A stretch of DNA of 64,000 nucleotides from Pseudooceanicola aestuarii (GCF_010614805.1 NZ_JAAFZC010000002.1:124001-188000), one strand, 5' to 3'; counted from the first letter of the stretch, positions 1 through 8,937 are shown. Numbers and translations: made by a program. Notes: generated by a model not told the origin, from the sequence alone.

Positions 1-942
1 GTGCTGCCCTATGCCTCCATCGTGGCCGAGGCTTTCGGTGAAAACTTCGACTTCCCGACCCCGGTCGTGGAATCCGGTGGCTCCTCCGCCGGTCTGAAAC
101 GCTTCTGCGAAGGCGTGGGCGAAAACACCATCGATGTGGCCAACGCGTCCCGCAAGATTCGCGAAAAAGAGATCAAGGCCTGTGCCGAAAATGGCGTCTC
201 CGACATCATCGAAGTGCGCATCGGCTATGACGGCATCGTCTTCGCCTCGCAGATCGACGGCCCGGAATACACCGCCTTCGAAGCCTCTGACTGGTTTCTG
301 GCCCTGTCGCCGAAAGTCGTCAACGACGCCGGCGAGATCGTCGAAAACCCCAACATGACCTGGGCCGATGTCAACGCCGACCTGCCCGCCGAAGAGATCA
401 TGACCTTCATCCCCGGCACCAAGCACGGCACCCGTGAAGTGTTCGAGGAAAAGGTGCTGCTGCAAGGCTGCGAAGACACCGGCGCCATGAAGGCCTTCAT
501 GGACAGCGGCATGGACGAAGATGCGGCCGAAGGCGCCTGCATGGCGGTCCGCACCGACGGCAAGTCCGTGGACATCGATGGCGATTATACCGAGACCCTG
601 GCCCGTATCGACAGCAACACCAACGGTGTCGGCGTCTTTGGCCTGGCGTTCTACGAGAACAACACCGACAAGCTGAAAGTGGCCACCATGGGCGGCGTCG
701 AGCCTTCCACCGAGACCATCGCCTCCGGTGACTACCCCGTGTCGCGTCCGCTGTTCTTCTACGTGAAGAAAGCCCACATCGGCGTGATCCCGGGCGTCAA
801 GGAATACGCCGAATTCTTCGTCTCCGACGACATGGCCGGCCCCGATGGCCCGCTGAGCGAATACGGCCTGGTCTCCGACCCCGAGCTGGGCGCCACCCAG
901 GACGGCGTGTCCAACGAAGACACCATGGGTTCGGCGATGTGA
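1..942 (+). CDS. pstS: Phosphate ABC transporter substrate-binding protein PstS (5' truncated)
   Basis: Periplasmic phosphate-binding component of the Pst importer; it captures inorganic phosphate and hands it to PstCA. The frame is open to base 1, so the signal peptide and the first residues lie left of the window; the GTG at base 1 is not taken as the real start. 313 residues are visible. The segment ESGGSSAGLKRF near residues 24-35 has the Ser/Gly-rich anion-binding loop of PstS, and NASRKIREKEI near 48-58 resembles the conserved 'SR.I...E' segment of the family. It is followed by pstC after 106 bp, and that gap starts with a strong hairpin. The pstC-A-B-phoU-phoB order makes the identity secure. 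Confidence 0.93.
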   Translation: MLPYASIVAEAFGENFDFPTPVVESGGSSAGLKRFCEGVGENTIDVANASRKIREKEIKACAENGVSDIIEVRIGYDGIVFASQIDGPEYTAFEASDWFLALSPKVVNDAGEIVENPNMTWADVNADLPAEEIMTFIPGTKHGTREVFEEKVLLQGCEDTGAMKAFMDSGMDEDAAEGACMAVRTDGKSVDIDGDYTETLARIDSNTNGVGVFGLAFYENNTDKLKVATMGGVEPSTETIASGDYPVSRPLFFYVKKAHIGVIPGVKEYAEFFVSDDMAGPDGPLSEYGLVSDPELGATQDGVSNEDTMGSAM

Positions 943-950
943 TCGCCGAC

Positions 951-974
951 GCCGGGGCCCACGGCGGCCCCGGC
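951..974 (+). terminator. Intercistronic hairpin between pstS and pstC
   Basis: A perfect 9-bp stem, GCCGGGGCC paired with GGCCCCGGC, encloses a 6-nt loop 9 nt after the pstS stop. No U-run follows at once, so it may act more as an RNA-stabilising or partially terminating hairpin than as a full terminator. Such structures after binding-protein genes are commonly associated with higher expression of the binding protein than of its permease. Confidence 0.55.
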
Positions 975-1048
975 ACCTGATCCCACCGCGTCCCGTCACG
1001 AGGACTGGGGCGCGGTTTTCCATTCTCAACTCTCCGGGTACGTTTCCC

Positions 1049-2515
1049 ATGTCGGCAACTTGGATTTTCCTGATCGTTCTGGCGCTCGCCGTCGTCGGCT
1101 ACGTTCTCGGACGCGGGCGTGCGATGCGCTCTGCCGACGGGAACAGTCGTAATCTTCATTCGCTGCCGTCCTATTACGGCTTCAACACCGCGCTGTTCGT
1201 GCTGGTGCCCGCGCTGCTGCTGCTGGGCGTCTGGCTGATCGCGCAGCCTGCGGCCATCCAGTATCGCGTCGCCGACCTGATCCCGGCGGCCAGCTATGAA
1301 AACAGCGGTCAGCTTAACCTGATCATGTCCGACGTGCGCCGGGTCGCCGACGGGCTGGACCTGGCGGTCACACGCGGGGCCCTGACCGCGGGCGCGGCAG
1401 ATGCGCTGGATGCCGGCTCCACCGACGTGCGCGGCACGCTGGCCCAGGTCGGTGTCGCCCTCGGATCGGATGTGGACAACGCGACGTTGAACGCCGCGCA
1501 ACGCTACCGTGAACTGAACACCCTGGGCAGCACCGCGCGCAGTGTCGTCGTTTTGCTATTGGCGCTGGCCGGGCTGGGCTATGCGCTCAGCCGGACCAAC
1601 CGTGACTTCCGCGCCCGCAATTCGGTCGAGAAGGTCGTGATGGCGCTGCTGATCGCCGCCGCCTCCATCGCCATCCTGACCACCGTCGGCATCGTCCTGT
1701 CGCTGGTCTTCAACACCATCGAGTTCTTCCGCCTTTATCCGGCCGACGAGTTCTTCTTTGGCCTGACCTGGAGCCCGTCCTTCGGCGGCGGCTCGGAGCT
1801 GGGGATTCTGCCGCTGTTCTGGGGCACGTTCTACATCTCCATCCTGGCGCTGCTCGTGGCGGTGCCGATCGGGCTGTTCGCCGCGATCTACCTGTCCGAA
1901 TACGCCAGCCCCACAACCCGCGCCTTTGCCAAGCCGCTCCTGGAGGTCCTGGCGGGCATCCCGACCATCGTCTACGGCCTTTTCGCGCTGCTGACCGTCG
2001 GTCCGATGCTGCTCAAGGCATTCGGAGAACAGGGCGGCCTGGGCTGGATGCAGGGCGGCACGGCGGTGATGACGGCGGGGTTGGTGATGGGGATCATGCT
2101 GATCCCTTTCGTGTCCTCCCTGTCGGATGACATCATCAACTCGGTGCCGCAATCCATGCGCGACGGCTCCCTTGGGCTGGGCGCGACGAAATCCGAAACG
2201 ATCAAGCAGGTGGTGATCCCCGCGGCCCTTCCGGGTATCGTCGGCGCCATCCTTCTGGCCGCCTCGCGCGCCATCGGCGAAACCATGATCGTGGTGCTGG
2301 GGGCAGGGGCCGCGGCCCGATTGTCGATGAACCCGTTCGACGCCATGACCACCGTCACCGCCAAGATCGTCAGCCAGTTGACGGGGGATGCCGATTTCGC
2401 CTCTCCCGAGGCGCTGGTGGCCTTTGCCCTGGGCATGACGCTCTTCGTGATCACCCTCGGGCTGAACATCTTCGCGCTCTATATCGTGCGCAAATACCGG
2501 GAGCAGTACGAATGA
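1049..2515 (+). CDS. pstC: Phosphate ABC transporter permease PstC
   Basis: Inner-membrane permease subunit of the Pst phosphate importer, partner of PstA and the ATPase PstB. 488 residues, clearly longer than the roughly 310-320 of the E. coli type; the extra length is an N-terminal region with hydrophobic segments near residues 3-20, 46-66 and 166-182 before the conserved permease core starts around residue 200. The ABC-coupling EAA-type loop is visible near residues 372-395 (GSLGLGATKSETIKQVVIP). The ATG at 1049 gives a hydrophobic start (MSATWIFLIVLALAVVGYVLG). Its last four bases overlap pstA in an ATGA arrangement, which implies translational coupling. Confidence 0.95.
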   Translation: MSATWIFLIVLALAVVGYVLGRGRAMRSADGNSRNLHSLPSYYGFNTALFVLVPALLLLGVWLIAQPAAIQYRVADLIPAASYENSGQLNLIMSDVRRVADGLDLAVTRGALTAGAADALDAGSTDVRGTLAQVGVALGSDVDNATLNAAQRYRELNTLGSTARSVVVLLLALAGLGYALSRTNRDFRARNSVEKVVMALLIAAASIAILTTVGIVLSLVFNTIEFFRLYPADEFFFGLTWSPSFGGGSELGILPLFWGTFYISILALLVAVPIGLFAAIYLSEYASPTTRAFAKPLLEVLAGIPTIVYGLFALLTVGPMLLKAFGEQGGLGWMQGGTAVMTAGLVMGIMLIPFVSSLSDDIINSVPQSMRDGSLGLGATKSETIKQVVIPAALPGIVGAILLAASRAIGETMIVVLGAGAAARLSMNPFDAMTTVTAKIVSQLTGDADFASPEALVAFALGMTLFVITLGLNIFALYIVRKYREQYE

Positions 2516-3873
2516 CCGACGCAACCACCCCTGGTGCCGCCACCCCGCGCGCGCGCAAGGCGACGTCGCTGCTGGAACTCGACAGCCACACGCGCCGCCG
2601 CAACGCCGCCGAAGGCCGGTTCAAGACCTACGGCATGATCGCTGTCGGCATCGGCCTGGTCTTTCTGGTCACGCTGCTGTTCGCCATCGTCCGCAACGGC
2701 GCCCCGGCGTTCACCCAGACCTACCTGACCGTGCCGATCACCCTGACGGAGGCCAAGCTGGACAAGACCGGCAACCGCGATCCGAAGGAAATGGCCAAGG
2801 TTTCCACCTTCGGCTACAAGCCCGTGATCATCGACAGCCTGGTCGCGCAACTGAACGGGCAGGGGATCGACATCCCCTTCGAGAAGGCCAAGGATGTCGG
2901 CGATATCCTGTCCGCCTCTGCCGCCGCACAGGTCCGCGACCGGGTACTGGAAAACCCGATGCTGATCGGGCAGACGGTGGAATTCGACCTGCTCGCCTCT
3001 TCCCGCGTGGACGGGTATTTCAAGGGCAGGGTGACCCGCGAGTCGCTGGCCCGCGACAAGAACCTGGATGCCGAACACCTGGACGTCGCCGACCGGATGC
3101 AGGAGGCGGGCATCATGCGCTCCACCTTCAACTGGGCGTTCATCACCGGCGCCGACGCCTCCGAAAGCCGCCCCGAACAGGCCGGGATCGGCGTGTCGAT
3201 GATCGGGTCGCTGTTCATGATGCTGGTGGTGCTGCTGCTGGCCCTGCCGATCGGTGTCGCCGCCTCCATCTACCTTGAGGAATTCGCACCCAAGAACCGG
3301 ATCACCGACCTGATCGAGGTGAATATCTCCAACCTGGCCGCCGTTCCTTCGATCGTTTTCGGGATCCTCGGTCTGGCGGTCTTCATCCAGTTCGTGCACC
3401 TGCCGCAATCGGCGCCGCTGGTCGGCGGGCTGGTGCTGACGCTGATGACCCTGCCGACGATCATCATCTCCACCCGGGCCTCGTTGCAGGCGGTGCCGCC
3501 ATCGATCCGCGATGCCGCTCTGGGGCTGGGCGCATCCAAGATGCAATCGGTGTTCCACCACGTGCTGCCGCTGGCCATGCCCGGCATCCTGACCGGCACG
3601 ATCATCGGCCTTGCACAGGCCCTGGGAGAGACCGCGCCACTGTTGCTGATCGGGATGGTCGGCTACATTGCCTCCAACGCGCCCGATGGTGTGATCAGCG
3701 GCTTCATGGATCCGAACTCGGCCATGCCGGCGCAAATCTACGAATGGGCCAAACGGGCCGATCCAGCCTATTACGAACGGGCCTGGGGCGGGATCATCAT
3801 CCTGCTTCTGTTCCTCATGACCATGAACATCATCGCCATCATCCTGCGCCGCCGTTTCGAGCGTCGGTGGTAA
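2512..3873 (+). CDS. pstA: Phosphate ABC transporter permease PstA
   Basis: Second membrane permease of the Pst importer. 453 residues, longer than the roughly 290-300 of classical PstA because of an N-terminal extension: a membrane segment near residues 44-62 followed by about 150 residues that are probably periplasmic, resembling the DUF3333 extension I know from alphaproteobacterial PstA. The permease core starts near residue 225 and includes the EAA-type loop with ALGLGASKMQSVFHHVLPLA near residues 337-356. The start overlaps the pstC stop by 4 bp, and pstB follows after 18 bp. The extension is lineage-typical rather than a fusion. Confidence 0.94.
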   Translation: MTDATTPGAATPRARKATSLLELDSHTRRRNAAEGRFKTYGMIAVGIGLVFLVTLLFAIVRNGAPAFTQTYLTVPITLTEAKLDKTGNRDPKEMAKVSTFGYKPVIIDSLVAQLNGQGIDIPFEKAKDVGDILSASAAAQVRDRVLENPMLIGQTVEFDLLASSRVDGYFKGRVTRESLARDKNLDAEHLDVADRMQEAGIMRSTFNWAFITGADASESRPEQAGIGVSMIGSLFMMLVVLLLALPIGVAASIYLEEFAPKNRITDLIEVNISNLAAVPSIVFGILGLAVFIQFVHLPQSAPLVGGLVLTLMTLPTIIISTRASLQAVPPSIRDAALGLGASKMQSVFHHVLPLAMPGILTGTIIGLAQALGETAPLLLIGMVGYIASNAPDGVISGFMDPNSAMPAQIYEWAKRADPAYYERAWGGIIILLLFLMTMNIIAIILRRRFERRW

Positions 3874-3891
3874 GAGAAAGGGCCGCAACTC

Positions 3892-4689
3892 ATGTACGAT
3901 ACCCAGCATCCGGAGAGCAAAGTGGACACGAAAGCGAACAAGATCTCCGCGCGAAACGTGCAGGTCTTCTATGGCGACACCCATGCCATCAAGGACGTCG
4001 ACGTCGAGATCGAGGACAACACCGTCACTGCCTTCATCGGGCCGTCGGGCTGCGGGAAATCAACCTTCCTGCGCACGCTGAACCGGATGAATGACACGAT
4101 CGACATCTGCCGCGTCAAGGGTGACATCCTGATCGACGGAGAGAACATCTACGACCCCAAGGTCGACCCGGTGCAACTGCGCGCCAAGGTCGGCATGGTG
4201 TTCCAGAAGCCGAACCCGTTCCCCAAGTCGATCTACGACAACATCGCCTATGGCCCGCGCATCCACGGGTTGGCCCAGGGCAAGGCCGACCTGGACGAGA
4301 TCGTCGAGAGGAGCCTGCGCCGCGGCGCCATCTGGGACGAGGTCAAGGACCGGCTGCACGCGCCCGGCACCGGGTTGTCCGGCGGCCAGCAACAGCGCCT
4401 GTGCATCGCCCGCGCCGTCGCGACGGAGCCGGAGATCCTGCTGATGGACGAACCTTGTTCCGCGCTCGATCCCATCGCCACCGGCCAGGTGGAGGAACTG
4501 ATCGACGAGCTGCGCGAAAGCTTCTCGGTCGTGATCGTGACGCACTCCATGCAGCAGGCGGCGCGCGTCAGCCAGAAGACCGCGTTTTTCCATCTCGGCA
4601 ACCTGGTGGAATATGGCGACACATCGCAGATATTCACCAACCCGACAGATCCGCGCACCGAAAGTTACATCACCGGACGCATCGGTTAA
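3892..4689 (+). CDS. pstB: Phosphate ABC transporter ATP-binding protein PstB
   Basis: ATPase that drives phosphate import through PstCA on the cytoplasmic face. 265 residues, normal length. Walker A is GPSGCGKS (residues 50-57), the ABC signature is LSGGQQQR (162-169) and Walker B is ILLMDEP with Asp186-Glu187; the switch histidine is in VIVTHSMQQ. About 20 residues precede the first beta strand. It lies 18 bp after pstA and 16 bp before phoU, in the same operon. All catalytic motifs are intact. Confidence 0.97.
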   Translation: MYDTQHPESKVDTKANKISARNVQVFYGDTHAIKDVDVEIEDNTVTAFIGPSGCGKSTFLRTLNRMNDTIDICRVKGDILIDGENIYDPKVDPVQLRAKVGMVFQKPNPFPKSIYDNIAYGPRIHGLAQGKADLDEIVERSLRRGAIWDEVKDRLHAPGTGLSGGQQQRLCIARAVATEPEILLMDEPCSALDPIATGQVEELIDELRESFSVVIVTHSMQQAARVSQKTAFFHLGNLVEYGDTSQIFTNPTDPRTESYITGRIG

Positions 4690-4705
4690 TCCGGGGGAGA
4701 TACCA

Positions 4706-5443
4706 ATGGACAACCAACATATCGCAAGCGCGTTCGATCGCGATCTTGAACTGATCCAGGCCCGCATCATGAAGATGGGCGGGCTGGTCGAAGCCTCCAT
4801 CCTCGACGCCTCCGAAGCGCTGGACGCCCGTGACGAGGAACTGGCCGAGAAGGTCCGCGCCAGCGATCGCGCCATCGACGAGCTGGAAAACCTGATCAAC
4901 ATCGACGCCGCACAGCTGATCGCGCTGCGCGCGCCGACGGCGGTGGACCTGCGGCTGGTGCTGACGGTGATCAAGATCTCCGCCAATCTGGAACGGATCG
5001 CGGACTACGCCAAGAACATGGCCAAACGGACTTCGGTTCTGGTGCAGCTCAACCCGATCCATGGCTCCAACGCCGCGCTGCGTCGGATGGCGCGGGAGGT
5101 TCAGGACATGCTGAAAGACGCGCTGGACGCCTATATCCAACGTGACGCCGCCCTGGCCGAAGAGGTCATCCAGCGTGACCGCGATGTCGATCAGATGTAC
5201 AACGCGCTGTTCCGCGAATTCCTGACCTTCATGATGGAGGATCCGCGCAACATCACCGCCTGCATGCACCTGCATTTCATTGCCAAGAACACGGAGCGGA
5301 TGGGCGATCACGTGACCTCCATCGCGGAACAGGTGATCTACCTTGTCACCGGCGAAACGCCCGAGGATCCGCGCCCGAAGAAGGATCTGACCTCCATCGA
5401 TCCCGACGTGGCACCCATTGCCCCGGCAGGTCGCGAGGCGTGA
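4706..5443 (+). CDS. phoU: Phosphate signalling complex protein PhoU
   Basis: Cytoplasmic negative regulator that couples the phosphate-transport state of PstSCAB to Pho-regulon signalling. 245 residues from the ATG at 4706, which has a GGGGGAG-type ribosome site just upstream; a longer in-frame start at 4613 would overlap pstB and is rejected. Two three-helix PhoU repeats are visible, with the acidic metal-binding signature ISANLERIADYAKNMAKR near residues 91-108 and FIAKNTERMGDHVTSIAEQV near 191-210. It lies 16 bp after pstB and 1 bp before phoB. Confidence 0.96.
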   Translation: MDNQHIASAFDRDLELIQARIMKMGGLVEASILDASEALDARDEELAEKVRASDRAIDELENLINIDAAQLIALRAPTAVDLRLVLTVIKISANLERIADYAKNMAKRTSVLVQLNPIHGSNAALRRMAREVQDMLKDALDAYIQRDAALAEEVIQRDRDVDQMYNALFREFLTFMMEDPRNITACMHLHFIAKNTERMGDHVTSIAEQVIYLVTGETPEDPRPKKDLTSIDPDVAPIAPAGREA

Positions 5444-5444
5444 C

Positions 5445-6131
5445 ATGATTGATCAGCCGACGGTTCTTGTAGTCGAAGACGAACCAGCGCAGCGCGAGGT
5501 TCTGGCCTATAATCTGGAAGCCGAGGGGTTTCGGGTCTCGCGGGCGGAGAATGGCGAAGAGGCGCTGTTGTTGATCAACGAGGCGGCGCCGGACATCATC
5601 GTCCTGGACTGGATGTTGCCCAATGTCTCGGGCATCGAGGTCTGCCGCCAGCTGAAGATGCGGTCCGACACGCGCGGTGTTCCGATCATCATGCTTTCCG
5701 CCCGGTCAGAGGAAGTCGACCGGGTCAGGGGGCTAGAGACCGGCGCCGACGACTACGTCGTCAAACCATATTCCGTGATCGAGCTGATGGCCCGTGTGCG
5801 GGCGCAACTGCGTCGCACGCGTCCCGCATCGGTGGGTGAGCGTCTGGAATACGAGGACATCGTGCTGGACAGCGATACGCATCGCGTCACGCGGTCCGAA
5901 CAGATGCTGAAGCTGGGGCCGACGGAATTCCGGCTGCTGTCCACCTTCATGGAAAAGCCAGGGCGCGTCTGGTCGCGTGAACAACTGCTCGACCGGGTTT
6001 GGGGGCGCGATATCTACGTCGATACGCGTACCGTGGACGTGCATATCGGCCGTCTGCGCAAGGCGCTGTGCCAGCACGGCGGCGACGATCCGTTGCGTAC
6101 GGTGCGCGGGGCGGGCTACGCCCTGGGATGA
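5445..6131 (+). CDS. phoB: Phosphate regulon response regulator PhoB
   Basis: OmpR-type response regulator that activates Pho-regulon promoters. 228 residues: a receiver domain (acidic pair Glu11-Asp12, phospho-acceptor Asp55 in VLDWMLPN, Lys107 in VKPYS) and a C-terminal winged helix that ends in the RTVRGAGYAL segment typical of this family. The ATG at 5445 follows the phoU stop by one base; the upstream ATG at 5418 lies inside phoU and is not used. No histidine kinase gene is in the window; in related bacteria phoR usually lies upstream of pstS, beyond the left edge. Confidence 0.95.
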   Translation: MIDQPTVLVVEDEPAQREVLAYNLEAEGFRVSRAENGEEALLLINEAAPDIIVLDWMLPNVSGIEVCRQLKMRSDTRGVPIIMLSARSEEVDRVRGLETGADDYVVKPYSVIELMARVRAQLRRTRPASVGERLEYEDIVLDSDTHRVTRSEQMLKLGPTEFRLLSTFMEKPGRVWSREQLLDRVWGRDIYVDTRTVDVHIGRLRKALCQHGGDDPLRTVRGAGYALG

Positions 6132-6162
6132 TCGAAATGTGATGCGTGTAATCGGTATTATG

Positions 6163-6178
6163 TTAATGATTCGTTAAC
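6163..6178 (+). promoter_or_regulatory. Candidate CtrA-binding site
   Basis: The sequence TTAATGATTCGTTAAC is a full match to the alphaproteobacterial CtrA consensus TTAA-N7-TTAAC. Such A/T-only tetrads at fixed spacing are rare in a genome this GC-rich. The site is 31 bp after phoB and 260 bp before eutB, so its target is unclear. Confidence 0.45.
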
Positions 6179-6224
6179 CGCCCGGGCGAACGGGTCCTGT
6201 CATATCTTGGAAATTCGGGGGTTT

Positions 6225-6248
6225 CCGCGCGCTCAACCGGGCGCGCGG
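6225..6248 (+). terminator. GC-rich hairpin after phoB, possible operon end
   Basis: An 8-bp perfect stem, CCGCGCGC with GCGCGCGG, encloses an 8-nt loop 93 bp after the phoB stop. No U-run follows, so it is only a possible terminator of the pst-pho operon. Confidence 0.3.
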
Positions 6249-6438
6249 TCTGCGTTCCGGTCTCGTCGTCCCACTTGACCCGTGGCGTGCAACTATCTGA
6301 TCCTACGCGCTTTCCCGCGTGGATCGGGTTGCAGCGCCCGCGGGTCACGCGCCCCCTTGTTCCCGGCCCGAAATTCGACATGCTGGACCTCGGGCGCGGC
6401 TGCCGCGTCCGAAACCCATCCCGAACGCCGGAGGACGC

Positions 6439-7443
6439 ATGACGCCACGCCTCATGGATATCTTCGCCGCGCGCCGCGCCATTGCAGGTGTGGCCGATAA
6501 CACGCCGCTGGTGCCCAGCCCGTACCATTCCGACCGGCTGGGTCAGGAGCTGCTGCTGAAGCTTGAAATCGCCCAGCCCATCGGCGCGTTCAAATTGCGC
6601 GGCGCGCTCAATGCCGTGTCCCGCCTGCCAGAGGGCACCGCCGGGGTCACCTGCTGCTCTACCGGGAACCACGGGCGCGGCGTGGCCTATGCGGCGCGCG
6701 CGCGCGGGCTGCGGGCGGTCATCTGCATGTCCGCGCTGGTGCCGCAGACCAAGGTGGACGGCATCCGCGCCCTGGGGGCCGAGGTGCGGATCTGCGGCAA
6801 CTCCCAGGACGAGGCCGAAGCCGAAAGCCGGCGCCTGGCGGCTGAGGACGGGCTGGCCGAGATCCCGCCGTTCGACCACCCGGACGTGATCGCGGGTCAG
6901 GGTACCATCGGGCTGGAACTGATGGAGGCCCGTCCCGATCTGGCGCATCTGCTGATCCCGCTGTCGGGCGGCGGTCTGGCCGCAGGCATCGCGCTGGCCG
7001 CCCGCGCCATCAACCCCGGCATCCGCATCACCGGCATTTCCATGGACCGGGGCGCTGCGATGAAGGCCGCGCTGGATGCGGGCCGCCCCGTCCCGGTGAC
7101 CGAGGTCGCCTCGCTGGCCGACAGCCTGGGCGGCGGGATCGGCGCGCCGAACCGGCTGACCCTTGCGATGTGCCGCGATCTTCTGGACGACGTCGTGCTG
7201 GTGAGCGAGGAGGAAATCTATTCCGCGATGCAATCCCTGTACTACCACGATGCACTGATCGCGGAGGGAGCCTGTGTCGTGGGTCTGGCCGCCGGGTTGG
7301 CCGGAAAGGTGACGCTGTCCGGACCCACGGCCACCGTGATCACCGGGCGCAACGTGGATATGGAGATGTTCACCCGCGTGGTGACGGGCCAGGACGTGCA
7401 ACTGGGCGCATATACCGTGAAAGGACGCCACCATGCCCCATGA
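6439..7443 (+). CDS. eutB: Hydroxyectoine utilization dehydratase EutB (threonine-dehydratase fold)
   Basis: PLP-dependent fold-type II dehydratase/ammonia-lyase of the EutB family, a cytosolic enzyme assigned to hydroxyectoine/ectoine breakdown. 334 residues from the ATG at 6439, which follows a GGAGGACGC ribosome site; longer upstream starts lack support. The PLP lysine is Lys52 in GAFKLRGA, the substrate/phosphate loop is STGNHG (74-79) and the glycine-rich PLP-phosphate loop is SGGGLAAG (176-183). The segment SLADSLGGGIG near residue 225 is one I associate with EutB. It overlaps eutC by 11 bp. The main alternative is BhcB of the beta-hydroxyaspartate cycle, a close relative; the eutC-asnC context favours EutB. 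Confidence 0.82.
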   Translation: MTPRLMDIFAARRAIAGVADNTPLVPSPYHSDRLGQELLLKLEIAQPIGAFKLRGALNAVSRLPEGTAGVTCCSTGNHGRGVAYAARARGLRAVICMSALVPQTKVDGIRALGAEVRICGNSQDEAEAESRRLAAEDGLAEIPPFDHPDVIAGQGTIGLELMEARPDLAHLLIPLSGGGLAAGIALAARAINPGIRITGISMDRGAAMKAALDAGRPVPVTEVASLADSLGGGIGAPNRLTLAMCRDLLDDVVLVSEEEIYSAMQSLYYHDALIAEGACVVGLAAGLAGKVTLSGPTATVITGRNVDMEMFTRVVTGQDVQLGAYTVKGRHHAP

Positions 7444-8407
7444 CATCCGCATCCTGACAGAGGTGGAGCTGCGCGCCGCCCTGCCCCTGGACCGCGCCGC
7501 CGTCGATGTCGTCGAAACCGCCTTCGCCGCGCTGGCGCGTGGCGATGTGGTAATGCCGCCGATTCTGTCGATGGACCTGCCGCAGGCCAATGGCGAGGTC
7601 GATGTGAAAACCGCCTATATCCCCGGTTTCGACGGTTTCGCGATCAAGGTCAGCCCCGGTTTCTTCGACAATCCCGCGCTTGGCCTGCCGTCGCTGAACG
7701 GGTTGATGGTCCTTCTTTCGGCCCAGACGGGTCTGGTGCAGGCGGTGTTTCTGGACAATGGCTATCTGACGGATCTGCGCACCGCCGCCGCCGGTGCCGT
7801 GGCCGCGCGGCATCTGGCGCCGGCGCAGGTCTCGGTGGCCGGCGTGCTGGGCACCGGGGTGCAGGCCCGGATGCAGATCCGCGCCGCGCGGCTGGAACGT
7901 CCCTTCGACGACGTGCTGATCTGGGGGCGCAACCCGGACCACGCCGCCGCCTGTGCCGCAGACCTGTCGCAAGATCCCGGCCTGACCGCCCGCGTGGCAG
8001 GCAGCGCCGAGGACGTCGTGCGCCGCGCCCAGTTGGTCGTCACCACAACGCCCGCGCGCAGTCCGCTGGTCCGCGCCGAATGGCTGCACCCCGATCTGCT
8101 GATCACCGCCATGGGATCGGACCAGCCCGGCAAGGGCGAGATCGCGCCGCAGGCGCTGGCCGCCGCCGATCTCTATGTCTGCGACCGGTTCAGCCAATGC
8201 GAAACCAGCGGAGAGCTGGAGGCCGCCCGCGCCGCCGGCCTGATGCCCGACACCCCGCCGGAGCTGGGGCAGCTCATCGCGCGCGCCCTGCCCCGCCCCC
8301 CCGGCTGCGTGATCTGCGACCTGACGGGCACCGGCGCGCAGGATACCGCGATCGCCAGCCACGCCCTGGGCCTTCTGGGCGATGCGGGCACGGTGATCCG
8401 CGCATGA
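7433..8407 (+). CDS. eutC: Ectoine utilization protein EutC (ornithine cyclodeaminase / mu-crystallin family)
   Basis: NAD(P)-dependent enzyme of the ornithine cyclodeaminase/mu-crystallin superfamily, the usual partner of EutB. 324 residues. Visible elements are VDVKTAYIPGFDGFAIKVSPG (first part of the active site, Lys72) and a Rossmann loop GVLGTGVQA near residues 137-145. It overlaps eutB by 11 bp at its start and asnC by 4 bp (ATGA) at its end, so the three genes are translationally coupled. The paralogue BhcD (iminosuccinate reductase) is the main alternative assignment, but no bhcA or bhcC lies nearby. Confidence 0.83.
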   Translation: MPHDIRILTEVELRAALPLDRAAVDVVETAFAALARGDVVMPPILSMDLPQANGEVDVKTAYIPGFDGFAIKVSPGFFDNPALGLPSLNGLMVLLSAQTGLVQAVFLDNGYLTDLRTAAAGAVAARHLAPAQVSVAGVLGTGVQARMQIRAARLERPFDDVLIWGRNPDHAAACAADLSQDPGLTARVAGSAEDVVRRAQLVVTTTPARSPLVRAEWLHPDLLITAMGSDQPGKGEIAPQALAAADLYVCDRFSQCETSGELEAARAAGLMPDTPPELGQLIARALPRPPGCVICDLTGTGAQDTAIASHALGLLGDAGTVIRA

Positions 8408-8886
8408 TCGCGCTGGATGATCGCGACATCGCCATCCTGGTGGCGCTGGCCGAGGATGGGCGGATCACCAAATCGGCCCTGGCCGACCGTGTCGGCCTGT
8501 CCGCCACGCCCTGCTGGAACCGCCTGCAACGGCTGGAAAAGGCCGGGCTGATCCGCAGCTATCATGCCCGGTTCGACCTGAAGGTGCTGGGCCCGCATGT
8601 CGTCGTCTTCGTCGCGGCAGAGCTGCACAGCCACACGGCCGACAGCTTTCGTACCTTCGAGGACGCGATGCGCAAGACGCCCGAGGTCACCGCCTGCTGG
8701 GCCATCGGCGGCGGCCATGATTTCCTGTTGCAGGTCACCACCCGCGACATCGACGCCTATCAGCGCCTGATGGATCAGATGCTGGACGACAGGATCGGGC
8801 TGGCGCGTTATTTCAGCTATATCGTGACCAAGGCGGTCAAGAGCGCCGGTGCCCCTCCGTTCGACCTGTTGCGCGGCGCGAACTGA
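8404..8886 (+). CDS. Lrp/AsnC-family transcriptional regulator of the ectoine-type cluster
   Basis: 160 residues from the ATG at 8404, which overlaps the eutC stop. An N-terminal winged helix (residues 4-52, with ALADRVGLSATPCWNRLQRL as the recognition region) is followed by a C-terminal RAM/AsnC ligand-binding domain with the GGHDFLLQV segment near residue 108. Regulators of this type sit in many ectoine catabolic clusters (AsnC in Ruegeria, DoeX in Halomonas), where they are thought to sense pathway intermediates. Likely targets are its own operon and the convergent ald / aminotransferase / dehydrogenase operon. The next gene is on the opposite strand, 51 bp away. Confidence 0.88.
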   Translation: MIALDDRDIAILVALAEDGRITKSALADRVGLSATPCWNRLQRLEKAGLIRSYHARFDLKVLGPHVVVFVAAELHSHTADSFRTFEDAMRKTPEVTACWAIGGGHDFLLQVTTRDIDAYQRLMDQMLDDRIGLARYFSYIVTKAVKSAGAPPFDLLRGAN

Positions 8887-8937
8887 CGCCAGGCGCCCGC
8901 CGCCGCCTCCTGTCGGGAACGGCGGACGCCCGAGGTG

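Larger units (their letters stand above)
6132..6438. other. Intergenic region between phoB and eutB
   Basis: About 307 bp with no convincing gene. The first 50 bp are AT-rich for this genome and carry a full CtrA-type box (6163-6178). A heptamer CTGTCAT (6197-6203) matches one half of a Pho box, but the second half at the right spacing is poor. A GC-rich hairpin lies at 6225-6248. The last 190 bp show nothing else recognisable before the eutB ribosome site. Confidence 0.5.

Noticed and set aside
2479..3984. 501-codon minus-strand frame opposite pstA
   Set aside because: Shadow frame; pstA motifs and operon context are decisive for the + strand.
6197..6216. Pho box after phoB
   Set aside because: The first half CTGTCAT is perfect, but the second half at the 4-bp spacing matches only 3 of 7 positions, and no Pho-type gene follows.
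6439..8407. eutB/eutC read as bhcB/bhcD of the beta-hydroxyaspartate cycle
   Set aside because: The families are close, but no bhcA, bhcC or IclR-type regulator is adjacent, and the asnC, aminotransferase and semialdehyde dehydrogenase neighbours fit ectoine catabolism better. Kept as an alternative only.
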